Source: Deltaproteobacteria bacterium
GTDB taxonomy: Bacteria; Desulfobacterota; Desulfobaccia; Desulfobaccales; 0-14-0-80-60-11
NCBI GenBank assembly: GCA_030655955.1
Contig: JAUSOZ010000221.1
Span: 1 to 35,752, forward strand
Reading direction: 5' to 3'
DNA length: 35,752 nt
Numbering within the stretch: the stretch's first letter is position 1; every line of letters begins with the position of its first letter. This document shows, piece by piece, positions 7,744-15,353 of the stretch. A program made the translations under genes and the position numbers. The notes under the pieces were generated by a model that was not told the DNA's origin, searched no databases, and saw only the letters and a list, made by a program, of their open reading frames with translations.

Positions 7744-9045
7744 ATGTATCGACAGGCATACCGGCGCAAGCTCACCACCCCGGAGCAGGCGGTGGAACCC
7801 ATCAAAGACTCGGCCACCATCGTGCACGGCATGGCCAACGGCGAACCTCCGGCGCTCCTGGCCGCCATCGCCCACCGGGTGCGGCAGGGGGACCTCAAGG
7901 ACCTCAACATCTTCTCTTTCCTGCCCATGGCCAACGCCGCCGGGACCATCCTGTCCCCCGACCTGGCGGGTCTGATTCACAACCACTGCTGGTTCGTCAC
8001 CGGGGCAGACCGGGACCAGGTGAGGACCGGCAAGCATTTGTTCGTCCCCAACCAGTTCCACCAGATCCCCCGGCTGATCCGGGATTTCATGGACGTGGAC
8101 GTCACGGTCACCACCGTCTCCCCCATGGACCGGGCCGGCTTTTTCAGCTTCGGGACCATCAATGATTACATCACCACTGCGGCCCGGCACTGCCGGCGGC
8201 TGATCGTCGAAGTCAACCGCCACATGCCCCGGGTCTTCGGGGATTCCCTGCTCCACGTCTCCGAGGTGGACGCCATCGTGGAGCATGACGCCCCCCTGGT
8301 GGAGCTCATCCCCGCGGCGCCCAAGCCCGAAGCCGAGACCATCGGCAGGCACATTGCCGCCATGGTTCCGGACGCGGCCACGATTCAGCTAGGTCTGGGC
8401 AGCATCCCCAACGCCGTTTGCCTCTATCTCGAGGGGCACAAGGACCTGGGGATTCACACCGAACTGCTGGTCCCGGGGATGGTGCATCTGATCAAAAAGG
8501 GGGTGATCACCGGCCGCCGGAAAAACCGCCACCCCCGGAAGCACATCTTCACCAACGCCCTGGGCGACCAGGAGTTGTACGAATTCATCCATGACAACCC
8601 CAGCATGGAGAGCTACCCCGTCTCCTATACCAACAACCCCACAGTCATCGCCGCCAACGACAACATGATCTCCATTAACTCCACCATTGAGGTAGACCTG
8701 CTGGGGCAGTGCAATTCGGAGTATTTAGGGGGCTTCGAATTCAGCGGCACCGGCGGGCAGCTGGATTATGTGCGGGGGGCCTTTAACTCCAAGGGGGGCA
8801 AATCCATCATCGCCTTCTACTCCACCGCCCACCACGGCGAGGTCTCCCGGGTGGTGCCCCGTTTCGCCGCCGGTACGGTAACCACCACGCCCCGGATGGA
8901 TACCCATTACCTGGTCACCGAGTACGGGGCGGTCAATTTGATGGGCAAATCCACCTGCGAGCGGGCCGTGGAGATTGTCAAACTGGCCCATCCGAAGTTC
9001 CGGGACAGCCTGATGGCGGAAGCCCGCAAGATGTGCCTGGCATGA
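7744..9045 (+). CDS. Acetyl-CoA hydrolase/transferase family CoA-transferase (4-hydroxybutyrate CoA-transferase-like)
   Basis: This 433-residue class I CoA-transferase of the Cat1/4-hydroxybutyrate/succinyl-CoA:acetate group would move CoA between acyl-CoA and a carboxylic acid through a glutamyl-CoA intermediate. It shows GMANGEPPALLAAI near the N terminus, IQLGLGSIPNAV, LGIHTELLVPGM (probably the catalytic Glu in HTE), the family signature INSTIEVDLLGQCNSEYLGG with FSGTGGQLDYVRGA, and the terminal VTEYGAVNLMGKS. I chose ATG 7744 because AAGGGGA ends six bases upstream; ATG 7738 and the ORF-track start 7702 are in frame but poorly spaced or lack a site. Substrates cannot be read from sequence. 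In an acetate-handling anaerobe it could activate or release acetate. It stands alone, with repeat-free flanks. Confidence 0.9.
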   Translation: MYRQAYRRKLTTPEQAVEPIKDSATIVHGMANGEPPALLAAIAHRVRQGDLKDLNIFSFLPMANAAGTILSPDLAGLIHNHCWFVTGADRDQVRTGKHLFVPNQFHQIPRLIRDFMDVDVTVTTVSPMDRAGFFSFGTINDYITTAARHCRRLIVEVNRHMPRVFGDSLLHVSEVDAIVEHDAPLVELIPAAPKPEAETIGRHIAAMVPDAATIQLGLGSIPNAVCLYLEGHKDLGIHTELLVPGMVHLIKKGVITGRRKNRHPRKHIFTNALGDQELYEFIHDNPSMESYPVSYTNNPTVIAANDNMISINSTIEVDLLGQCNSEYLGGFEFSGTGGQLDYVRGAFNSKGGKSIIAFYSTAHHGEVSRVVPRFAAGTVTTTPRMDTHYLVTEYGAVNLMGKSTCERAVEIVKLAHPKFRDSLMAEARKMCLA

Positions 9046-9153
9046 GCCGGGGCGCCGCGGCTTAGCAAAAGTAACTTGCAGGATTTTTTATAGACTACCC
9101 TTCCACAAGGCGGGCCAGTTGAATAGGTCCCTGAGATTAAAGGGGAATAGACC

Positions 9154-9660
9154 ATGATTAAGTTTTTAATTGTGATTATCTTAATGGTCCCTGGATTGCT
9201 TTATTTAGGCTGTGCTTCCCAGCCTGCTTCCACGCCTACTTCCTTGCGTGAGACGAGAATAATTGATCAGAGCGGTTATTATGACCAAGTTAGGGAAGGA
9301 ACTTCCACGAAGCAGGATATTAAAGCTTTATTTGGCGAGCCATTTCACGTGTTTGTTAAACCTAGTGGTGAAACTTGGGCGTATCATTTCAAGAACAATA
9401 ACAAGAACAATAATATGATGTTTGTGTTCACCAATAACGGAATCGTTAAATTTAAATCTTCTACTATCGGGCTTGGAAGCTCCCGGTCAGTCACCAGACA
9501 CACCGATAGGTCTCGATGTATCATTTGCGGGCAGCCAGCCGTATATTTTAACGATGAGAGAGGCTCATTATGTAGAAACCATGTCCCAAAGTCGGAAACA
9601 AGGGGAGTAACTAATGAGAAGGGCAAAAGATCACCTTCTGAGCCTGATGAAGAAGATTAA
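9154..9660 (+). CDS. Lipoprotein with BamE/SmpA-like domain and C-terminal CxxC...CxxH motif
   Basis: The product has 168 residues. The N terminus is a lipoprotein signal (MIKFLIVIILMVPGLLYLGC, lipidated Cys20). Residues about 38-102 carry the BamE/SmpA-OmlA pattern: YYDQVREGTSTKQDIKALFGEP, then ETWAYHF, then an F(T)NNGIV strand. The C-terminal part adds CIICGQPAVYFNDERGSLCRNH (Cys122, Cys125, Cys140, His143), a zinc-ribbon-like CxxC-x14-CxxH, and a hydrophilic tail. A zinc-ribbon module on an exported lipoprotein is unusual. The gene is distinctly AT-richer than its neighbours, with many AAT/AAC codons, suggesting transfer. AAAGGGGAA upstream of ATG 9154 is a good ribosome site. The role is unknown; envelope assembly is possible. 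Confidence 0.85.
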   Translation: MIKFLIVIILMVPGLLYLGCASQPASTPTSLRETRIIDQSGYYDQVREGTSTKQDIKALFGEPFHVFVKPSGETWAYHFKNNNKNNNMMFVFTNNGIVKFKSSTIGLGSSRSVTRHTDRSRCIICGQPAVYFNDERGSLCRNHVPKSETRGVTNEKGKRSPSEPDEED

Positions 9661-9802
9661 CCACCAGACTGCCTAATCTCACGTTCATTCCCAATAATTT
9701 GGGTTTTGAAGTATAAGTTTTGAAACCGGGAAATCTTAAGAGGTCAGCGTTTCTGGGAAAATCGCCGGGGCGCACCCCGCCCCGACTTCTCGGGGCCTCG
9801 CC
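9661..9802. other. Short convergent intergenic region with GC-rich inverted repeats
   Basis: The region lies between the converging lipoprotein and methyltransferase genes. It contains nested GC inverted repeats near 9768-9796 (CCGGGGCG, CCGCCCCG and CTCGGGGC) that may end transcription from either side, but without a convincing U tract. Confidence 0.35.
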
Positions 9803-10405
9803 TCAAATCAAATCCCGTTTGACGGCCACCGCCAGGATGCCCAGCATCTTTTGTTCCAGGCGGCCCTGAAGCTTGAAGCCCGCCTCGGCCAGGGCCGCTT
9901 GCAGGTCATGGCTGTAAAAACGGTCCTGTTCCGGGTGCAGAAAGAGCCGCCGGGCCAGGAAGTTCTGATAGAACTGGGGATAAAACTCCTCCAGGAAGTA
10001 AATGCCGCCGGGCTTGAGCACCCGGGCGATTTCCCGCACACCTGCCCGCCAATCCGGCAAATGGTGCAGCACCCCGAAACCGAAGACCGCGTCCAGGACC
10101 CCGTCCCGGTAGGGGAGAGTCGCGGCATCACCCACATAGAGGCAAATCTTGTCCTTGGACTCGGCCTTGAGGTATCTCCCGGCCATACGGATCATCTGCT
10201 GGTCCAGGTCGAAGGCGTGCAGGCTGGCGGGGTGGAATTCTTCCTGGATGAGGCAGGCCCCGGCCCCCCGGCCGCAGCCGATCTCCAGAATCCGGGCCTG
10301 GGGCGCAATCCGGGTGACCCCCTTGATCCACCTGATGATGCCGCGCTGGATCATAACCCGCACCGGGTTGTTGACCACCAGCCGTTCAGCCCAGTTGAGT
10401 TTCAC
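9803..10405 (-). CDS. Class I SAM-dependent methyltransferase
   Basis: This 200-residue Methyltransf_11-type enzyme has SAM-binding motif I ILEIGCGRGAGA (about residues 39-50), the acidic end of strand 2 in HAFDLDQQMI, GDAATLPY, then VLHHLPDW and the ARVLKPGGIYFLEEF post-motif. The start is GTG at 10405, overlapping the upstream stop in GTGA, so it is translationally coupled to the menG/ubiE-like gene. The two enzymes share fold and probably pathway. A role in quinone or lipid methylation is inferred from that coupling; the substrate is not shown by sequence. Confidence 0.85.
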   Translation of the reverse strand: MKLNWAERLVVNNPVRVMIQRGIIRWIKGVTRIAPQARILEIGCGRGAGACLIQEEFHPASLHAFDLDQQMIRMAGRYLKAESKDKICLYVGDAATLPYRDGVLDAVFGFGVLHHLPDWRAGVREIARVLKPGGIYFLEEFYPQFYQNFLARRLFLHPEQDRFYSHDLQAALAEAGFKLQGRLEQKMLGILAVAVKRDLI

Positions 10406-11184
10406 GGCTTCACCCCCAGATAAATCACCGCGATGCCGTCAGTGAGGCGGCGGTACCTGACCCGGGTAAAGCCGATCCCGGTGAGGACCGCCGACAATTC
10501 CTCGGGTTGGGAGAACATCCGGATGGATTCGGGGAGATAGGTGTAAGCGTCCCCGGACCCCACCATGATCCGGCCTATGACCGGCATGACGTAAAAAGAG
10601 TAAAAATCATACAGCCGGCGAAACCAGGCGGTCTTGGGCTTGGAGAACTCCAGGCACATCATGGTTCCGCCGGGCTTCAGCACCCGGAACATCTCCTTAA
10701 AACCCACCTCGGGACGGGTCAGGTTGCGGATGCCGAAACCCACCATGGCGGCATCGAAGCTGGCGTCCGGGCAGGAGAGGCGCTCGGCGTCGCCCTGGAT
10801 ATAGCCGATGCGAGGCGCCAGGACGGAGCCGGCCACCTTGGGCCAACCCGCCGCCATCATGGCCCAGTTGATATCATAGACGACCACGCTGCCGGTGTCC
10901 CCCATGATCCGGGCGGCCCGGAGGGCCAGGTCGGCGGTGCCGCCGCACACGTCCAGGACCCGCATCCCCGGCTTTAGCTCCATCATCCGCACCGCGGCCC
11001 GCTTCCACAGGTGGTGGAGTCCGCAGCTCAGGAGGGTGTTCATCAGGTCGTATTTCCGGGCCACCGTGTCGAAGTGCTGGTGCACCAGCTTACCTTTGAC
11101 CGCGGCGCTCACCTGCCGATAGCCGAAATGAGCCGTTTGCTGGTCGGGACCCGATAGGTCTTTGGACTCGCGATCAAGCTTCAT
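10402..11184 (-). CDS. MenG/UbiE-like demethylmenaquinone methyltransferase
   Basis: The product has 260 residues from ATG 11184, which has AAGAGAG five bases upstream; the ORF-track start at 11235 lacks a site. Family signatures are VHQHFDTVARKYDLMNTLLSCGLHHLWKRAAV (UbiE signature 1), motif I VLDVCGGTADLAL, GDAERLSCPDASFDAAMVGFGIRNL (signature 2 region), FRVLKPGGTMMCLEFSKP, and the C-terminal FYSFYVMPVIGRIMVGSGDAYTYLPESIRMF. It would methylate demethylmenaquinone to menaquinone, the respiratory quinone of sulfate reducers and related anaerobes. GxGxG is replaced by CGGTAD, which is normal in this family. Because paralogues exist, the exact substrate is not certain. Confidence 0.85.
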   Translation of the reverse strand: MKLDRESKDLSGPDQQTAHFGYRQVSAAVKGKLVHQHFDTVARKYDLMNTLLSCGLHHLWKRAAVRMMELKPGMRVLDVCGGTADLALRAARIMGDTGSVVVYDINWAMMAAGWPKVAGSVLAPRIGYIQGDAERLSCPDASFDAAMVGFGIRNLTRPEVGFKEMFRVLKPGGTMMCLEFSKPKTAWFRRLYDFYSFYVMPVIGRIMVGSGDAYTYLPESIRMFSQPEELSAVLTGIGFTRVRYRRLTDGIAVIYLGVKP

Positions 11185-11273
11185 GTCGCTCTCTTCCCTG
11201 GGTTGGCCTTTCCTGTCGGACTTCCATTCTATCAAGCCCAGCCGTGAGGGGGCAGGAAAATTTTCGGCTCATA

Positions 11274-11469
11274 CCAATTGGCAATCAATAGGTGGCACAG
11301 GCTTCCTAGCCTGTGCTGGCGCAGGCTAAACTATCATGGCCGTTTTGGGCCACTCACAATCACGAAATTCCTTGTCGGGGCGGTTCGCGAACCGCCCCTA
11401 CAGGTGGACTTTCACGGTAAAGCCTGCGGTTGGAAAAGTAGCTCTTTGAACGCAACTCGGTATCAAAAG
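11274..11469. repeat. Dispersed palindromic repeat, copy B
   Basis: The element begins ATACCAATTGGCAATCAAT and ends CTTTGAACGCAACTCGGTAT; the ends are imperfect inverted repeats. It contains an internal hairpin GCACAGGCT/AGCCTGTGC (11294-11315) and the 28-bp palindrome at 11374-11401 with one mismatch from perfect. Long blocks match copy C near 30017-30190, including TCATGGCCGTTTTGGGCCAC, ATTCCTT and CGGTAAAGCC. It is non-coding. Confidence 0.8.
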
Positions 11470-11670
11470 GCGTAATGTATCAGGAATCCTTCCTTGGGGG
11501 TGGCGGTGGGAAGTTTGAGGAGAGGGCGGGCGACCCGGAAGCCGCCCGCTGCGGTCGGTGGGAAAAAGAGGCTTATACCAGATTCACTTTCAAATGTAAC
11601 CAATCAAATATTTAACGTATTGATATTTATAGCGATTGCTAAAAGTTATTTCCATTATGGGAAGCCTTAT

Positions 11671-11760
11671 AATCCCCCCTGCCCCCCTTTAAAAAAGGGG
11701 GGAACTACAAGGAATTGCTGTTAAAGTCCCCCTTTGGCAAAGGGGGATTAGGGGGATTTA
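11671..11760. repeat. Two adjacent C-tract/G-tract hairpin repeats
   Basis: The first hairpin pairs CCCCCCTTT with AAAGGGGGG (11682-11702). The second pairs TCCCCCTTT with AAAGGGGGA around a GGC loop (about 11726-11748) and runs on into TTAGGGGGATT. Both belong to a very common AATCCCCC...AAAGGGGG intergenic repeat type. They may act as bidirectional transcription barriers, but no gene uses them clearly. Confidence 0.65.
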
Positions 11761-11810
11761 AGAATCTCCAAACGGAAGGAATTTGTGGCAAACACTATAT
11801 ATTTCTTTTA

Positions 11811-11832
11811 ACCGAAAACCGAAAACGGTTTT
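11811..11832 (-). terminator. AAAACCG/CGGTTTT hairpin at the end of the hdr-met cluster
   Basis: On the minus strand the stop codon of the last cluster gene runs into a perfect AAAACCG-TTTT-CGGTTTT hairpin followed by CGGTTAAAAG. It is made from the same CGGTTTT heptamer that is tandemly repeated in the hdrA 5' end. It could stop or stabilise the transcript; the tail is only moderately U-rich. Confidence 0.4.
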
Positions 11833-13864
11833 ACGCGGCTTTGAGGCCCCCCAAAACCTCGGCGAGGCTCGCCACCGCGGCCAGGAAATCCTGGGGGGTG
11901 TTAGCGGCCAGGGTCTTGAAGACCAGGCGCCGGGGGTCGACGCCGGCATCGGCCAGCATCTCCCGGGCCCGCTCTACCCGCCACTGGGCATGCAGGTTGC
12001 CCTCCTGGGACTTGCAATTGTCCTGGTGACAGGCCAGCACCAGCACCCCGTCGGCCCCATAGGTGAAGGCCTTGAGGATATAATCGATGTCGATCTTGCC
12101 GGCGCAGGGCATTTTTAGGGGCGTGAAACCCAGGGGGAGGTTGACCGGGGCCAGCTTTATGGCGGCGTGATAAGCCTCCCAGGCCGAATTCTTGCACATG
12201 AAGGCGATGATCCTCGGGGTGAGGCGCGGGTCCAGCGTTTCCAGGGCCGCCACCACCTGGTCGTCAGTGAAGTTGCGGATCTGGATGGCGTCATTGGGGC
12301 ACTGTGAGGCGCAGACGCCGCACCCCTGGCAGGCCAGTTCGTTGATGATGGCCCGGTTGTCCCAGGTGACGGCCCCATGGGGACAGACGCGGTGGCAGGT
12401 GAGGCACAGGACGCAGCGGCCCCGGTCCACCACCGACCGCCCTTTGGGGGCGATGGTTGTGCCCCGGCCCAGGAGTTGCTGCACCTCGTTGACGGCGGCG
12501 TCGGTTTCGGCCCGGGCCTGGTCCAGGTCCATGAGACCCCGCCCGGCTCCCACCACGTATACGCCCCGGCGGTTGGTGATCACCGGGAGAAAACGCACGT
12601 TGTCCCCCTGGAGAAATCCCCCGGGGCCGGGAAAGAGGTGCAGCACTTCGGCCAGGGCGGCGTTGTCGGCCGCGGGCCGGTAGACCTCGTCCCGCACCAC
12701 CAGGTCGCAGGCGAGGGACTCGGCCTCGTGCATCACCGGATCAAAAAAGGCGAGGCGGGGGCGGTCGTCGGCCAGCGTCAGGGTGGGAAGCTGGGGCAGC
12801 TTGAAAACGATGAGCCCGGAACTCTGGGCCTGCCCCAGGGCGGCCTCCATACCCGGGGCCCCGACCTTGGCGTCCCTTATAAAGAGCATGACCTGGACGT
12901 TGTCCCGGGCGAGCAACGGGCGGGCGCTGCTCAGGGTGCGGGCGAGGGCCAGGGGGTGGCTGTCGCCTCCCAGGAAGGCCACCCTGAGGCGGGAGTCGGC
13001 CTCCGGGATAAGAAGGGCTGCCTCTTCCGGGGCAGCCAGCAGGTCCTCCAGTTGGGACTGGGTGAGGATTCGAGGGTGGGATGCCGCCCCCGCTGCGGCC
13101 TCGCGGGGCTCCAGACTCAACTCCGGCGCCAGGATCATGGCCCCCACTTTTTCTTCTCGTACCCCTTCAGGGGTCTGGAGCCGCACCCTAAAATTTCCGG
13201 CACTCTCCAGCGCCTCCGCCATGTGGGTCTGGGGCAGGAGTTGGATGGCGGAGTGGGACTGGACCCGGGCGATCAGATCTTGCAGCTCGGCCCCGAAAGG
13301 CTGGGCCGGCGCGGCGCCGGGGAGCAAGGGCGACAGCGCCGGGCCGGGATAAGCCTGAATAACCGGATAACCCAGATCGGCCAAATCCACGGCGGCCTTG
13401 AGGGCTGCAAAGGAGTCGCCCCACACCAGGACCCGGGAGGTCACCGGCAACTCCTGGGTGGTAATAGGCTGCGCCCGGGTGATCATAGAGGCGTTCACCC
13501 CGATGAGATGATGCGCAGTGATGCTGCAAGCTTGGGGGTCCGGGGAGCCCAAGGCCTCCTGGAGATCCACCACCGAGATGAGCTCAGGGTTGACCTGCAT
13601 AACCTCGGTCAACAACCGGAGGATGTGCCGGGCCCGGTGATGCGGGTCCAGGGCGGCTACCAGCACCGTGTGGGGCTGGTCCCCGTGCAGGAAGGCCCGC
13701 AACCGGCGTTCCAGTTCTTCCGGGGGCAGGGCGGGGTTCAGAGACAGGATTCGGCTGTTGGGCTGGCCCGCGGCCCAGAGCCCCAGCTTATAGTAGTCCA
13801 GCCCGCCGGCGGAGAGCTCGGGACCGTGGGCCAGGATGATGTCCAGTTGGCGTGCGATAGTCAT
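11831..13864 (-). CDS. HdrA-like/ferredoxin/MvhD fusion protein with degenerate flavoprotein domain
   Basis: The product has 677 residues from ATG 13864, which overlaps the upstream stop as ATGA. Residues about 1-470 follow an HdrA layout but lack its hallmarks. The nucleotide-binding glycines become VLVWGDSFAALKAAV, and the CVGSRD...YCSxVCC cluster is replaced by FLGGDSHPLALARTL. Two [4Fe-4S] ferredoxin motifs follow (CVLCLTCHRVCPHG, CQGCGVCASQCPNDA; about 485-530). An MvhD-like domain ends the protein, with MCKNSAWEAYHAAI, MPCAGKIDIDYILKAFTYGADGVLVLACHQDNC and KSQEGN. Overall order resembles QmoB, but the MvhD part is closer to Hdr-associated MvhD. It probably carries electrons between the HdrA-like partner encoded just upstream and the rest of the Hdr-Met machinery; this is inferred from the cluster. 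Confidence 0.8.
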   Translation of the reverse strand: MTIARQLDIILAHGPELSAGGLDYYKLGLWAAGQPNSRILSLNPALPPEELERRLRAFLHGDQPHTVLVAALDPHHRARHILRLLTEVMQVNPELISVVDLQEALGSPDPQACSITAHHLIGVNASMITRAQPITTQELPVTSRVLVWGDSFAALKAAVDLADLGYPVIQAYPGPALSPLLPGAAPAQPFGAELQDLIARVQSHSAIQLLPQTHMAEALESAGNFRVRLQTPEGVREEKVGAMILAPELSLEPREAAAGAASHPRILTQSQLEDLLAAPEEAALLIPEADSRLRVAFLGGDSHPLALARTLSSARPLLARDNVQVMLFIRDAKVGAPGMEAALGQAQSSGLIVFKLPQLPTLTLADDRPRLAFFDPVMHEAESLACDLVVRDEVYRPAADNAALAEVLHLFPGPGGFLQGDNVRFLPVITNRRGVYVVGAGRGLMDLDQARAETDAAVNEVQQLLGRGTTIAPKGRSVVDRGRCVLCLTCHRVCPHGAVTWDNRAIINELACQGCGVCASQCPNDAIQIRNFTDDQVVAALETLDPRLTPRIIAFMCKNSAWEAYHAAIKLAPVNLPLGFTPLKMPCAGKIDIDYILKAFTYGADGVLVLACHQDNCKSQEGNLHAQWRVERAREMLADAGVDPRRLVFKTLAANTPQDFLAAVASLAEVLGGLKAA

Positions 13865-15120
13865 GATTCTTTCACGTATTGGCTTACCTGGCGGGCCGCG
13901 GCCGTGGCCTGACTGATGCACCCGGCGATGTCCCGGGGGCCTTCGGCGGTGCCGGCCAGGAAGAGGCCCGGTTGAGAGGTTTGGGTGCGATGGTCCGGGT
14001 CGGCGGCCTGAAAAAACCCGTCCGGGGTTAACGAAGCTTGGAGCAAGGCCGCCAGGGCGGGGTTATCATCGCCGGGGCCGATGCCCACGGATAACACCAG
14101 CAGGTCAAAGTCGGCTGCCGCCGGCTGGCCGCTGTCTTCCTCCATGAAGCGGATTTTGACGCGGCCGTCGGGAGTCGCATGCAGGTCGCCGGGCAGAGCC
14201 CGCACCATCTTGACCTCCCGGCGGGCCTCGGCCTGGAACTGCGGCGACTGGCGTCCGGTCTCCTGGAGGTCCATGTAGAAGCTGGTGACTTCGGCCTCAG
14301 GCCACCGGTGTTTCAAAAGCCGGGCCAGCCTCAGGGTGTAGGCGCAGCACACCTGCGAGCAATACGGATGCTCCTGGTCCCGGCTGCCGACGCACTGGAT
14401 GAAGCCAATCCTCCGGGGCACCTCTGCGCCCGGTCCACCCGGCCCCGTGCCGTTCCGCAGCATCTCTTCCAGCTCATAGCCGGCAACGACGTGGGGCAGG
14501 CGGCCGTAGCCGTAATGGGGCCGGCAGGCGGGGTCGGAGGGGCGATAACCCGTGGCCACGACCAGGGCCTTGGCGGTCAGCTCCAGGGTCTTGGCCGGCC
14601 GGGCCAGATCAATGGCCCTGGCCGTGGGCGGGCAGATCTGCTGACAGACCTGGCAGGAGCCGTCCAGAAAATAGAGACAGGCCCCGGGATTCACCGCATA
14701 CCGGGGGTGATTCTGGGTCACCGCAGTGGTGAGGATGGCCCCTTTGTCGGCCGCCGGGCATTCCTCGTAACAGAGCCCGCAGTCCACGCAGCCCTCGGGG
14801 TTGATCACTTCGGGCTGCTGCTTGACCACCAGGTGGAAGAGGCCGTTTTCCCGGGAGCACCCGGTCAGTTCGGCGTGGGACAACAGGGTGATCCGGGACT
14901 CCTGGAACAGCGCCTTCAGACGGTCGTCCACCAGGCAGGCACCGCACTTCTGGCAGGCATCGGTGGCCTTGCAGCAGAAGTTAGCCGCCCGGCCCCCGAA
15001 GAACGGGGTCTTTTCCACCAGGGCCACTTCCTGCCCCAGGCGGGCCAGTTCCAGGGCGGCACTGATCCCGGCAATGCCGCCGCCTAAAATTACCGCTGAA
15101 AATTTTTTTGGGTTATCCAT
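13861..15120 (-). CDS. HdrA/QmoA-like FAD and iron-sulfur protein
   Basis: The product has 419 residues if it starts at ATG 15120 (MDNPKKFSAVILGGG); ATG 15126 adds two. The track start at 15216 reads through a low-complexity repeat and is rejected. Domains: FAD-binding VILGGGIAGISAALELARLG; the HdrA Cys region CCKATDACQKCGACLV; one classical cluster motif CVDCGLCYEECPAADKGA; additional CQVCQQICPP; the HdrA core signature FIQCVGSRDQEHPYCSQVCC; and a C-terminal FAD-closing GLFLAGTAEGPRDIAGCISQ. It lacks the N-terminal CHCGxN domain of full HdrA, like QmoA. It overlaps the next gene by four bases, and the two likely form one complex. It sits 233 bases after metF, separated by a large inverted repeat. 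No strong ribosome site is visible. Confidence 0.85.
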   Translation of the reverse strand: MDNPKKFSAVILGGGIAGISAALELARLGQEVALVEKTPFFGGRAANFCCKATDACQKCGACLVDDRLKALFQESRITLLSHAELTGCSRENGLFHLVVKQQPEVINPEGCVDCGLCYEECPAADKGAILTTAVTQNHPRYAVNPGACLYFLDGSCQVCQQICPPTARAIDLARPAKTLELTAKALVVATGYRPSDPACRPHYGYGRLPHVVAGYELEEMLRNGTGPGGPGAEVPRRIGFIQCVGSRDQEHPYCSQVCCAYTLRLARLLKHRWPEAEVTSFYMDLQETGRQSPQFQAEARREVKMVRALPGDLHATPDGRVKIRFMEEDSGQPAAADFDLLVLSVGIGPGDDNPALAALLQASLTPDGFFQAADPDHRTQTSQPGLFLAGTAEGPRDIAGCISQATAAARQVSQYVKES

Positions 15121-15160
15121 ATTCATTTTATGTCGATAAGGTTCATCGCATTTTCCATCA

Positions 15161-15348
15161 GGGGGAAAAGGGAAAAAGGCGAAAAGGCGAAAAGGGAAAG
15201 CAAGAGAAACCCCCAATAAAACGAAAACCCTACCCGGTTGTCGGGCATGGCAGGCCGTAACCTTATGGGCGCAGCTAAGTTATAATGGGCTGAGCATAAC
15301 CTCATATCTTTTTCCCTTTCCCCTCTTCGCCTCTTCCCCTTTTCCCCC
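15161..15348 (-). repeat. Large purine/pyrimidine inverted repeat between metF and the HdrA-like gene
   Basis: The left arm (15161-15200) is a G/A tract with units GGCGAAAA and GGGAAAA. The right arm (15309-15348) is the complementary C/T tract, for example TTTTTCCCTTTCCCC and CTCTTCCCCTTTTCCCCC. The arms pair imperfectly over about 40 bases around a spacer of about 108 bases. In the transcript this would form a long hairpin between two parts of the operon. Confidence 0.65.
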
Positions 15349-15353
15349 ATATT

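Larger units (their letters stand above)
11185..11830. other. Repeat-rich intergenic region, no gene
   Basis: About 645 bases made almost entirely of repeats: a 195-bp dispersed element (11274-11469), a stretch beginning TATACCAGATTCAC at 11575, two C-tract/G-tract hairpins (11671-11760), and an AAAACCG heptamer hairpin next to the hdrA-mvhD stop. Short plus-strand frames here (11278, 11494, 11715) encode repeat-derived nonsense and are not called. Confidence 0.7.

Noticed and set aside
7523-7759. 78-aa minus-strand ORF upstream of the CoA-transferase
   Set aside because: It overlaps the CoA-transferase ribosome site and start on the other strand, with no family motif.
15123-15350. 75-aa ORF with a hydrophobic stretch (YWGFLLLSLFAFSPFSLFP)
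   Set aside because: Its sequence comes from the purine/pyrimidine inverted repeat; the membrane-like look is a by-product of TTT/CTT-rich repeats.
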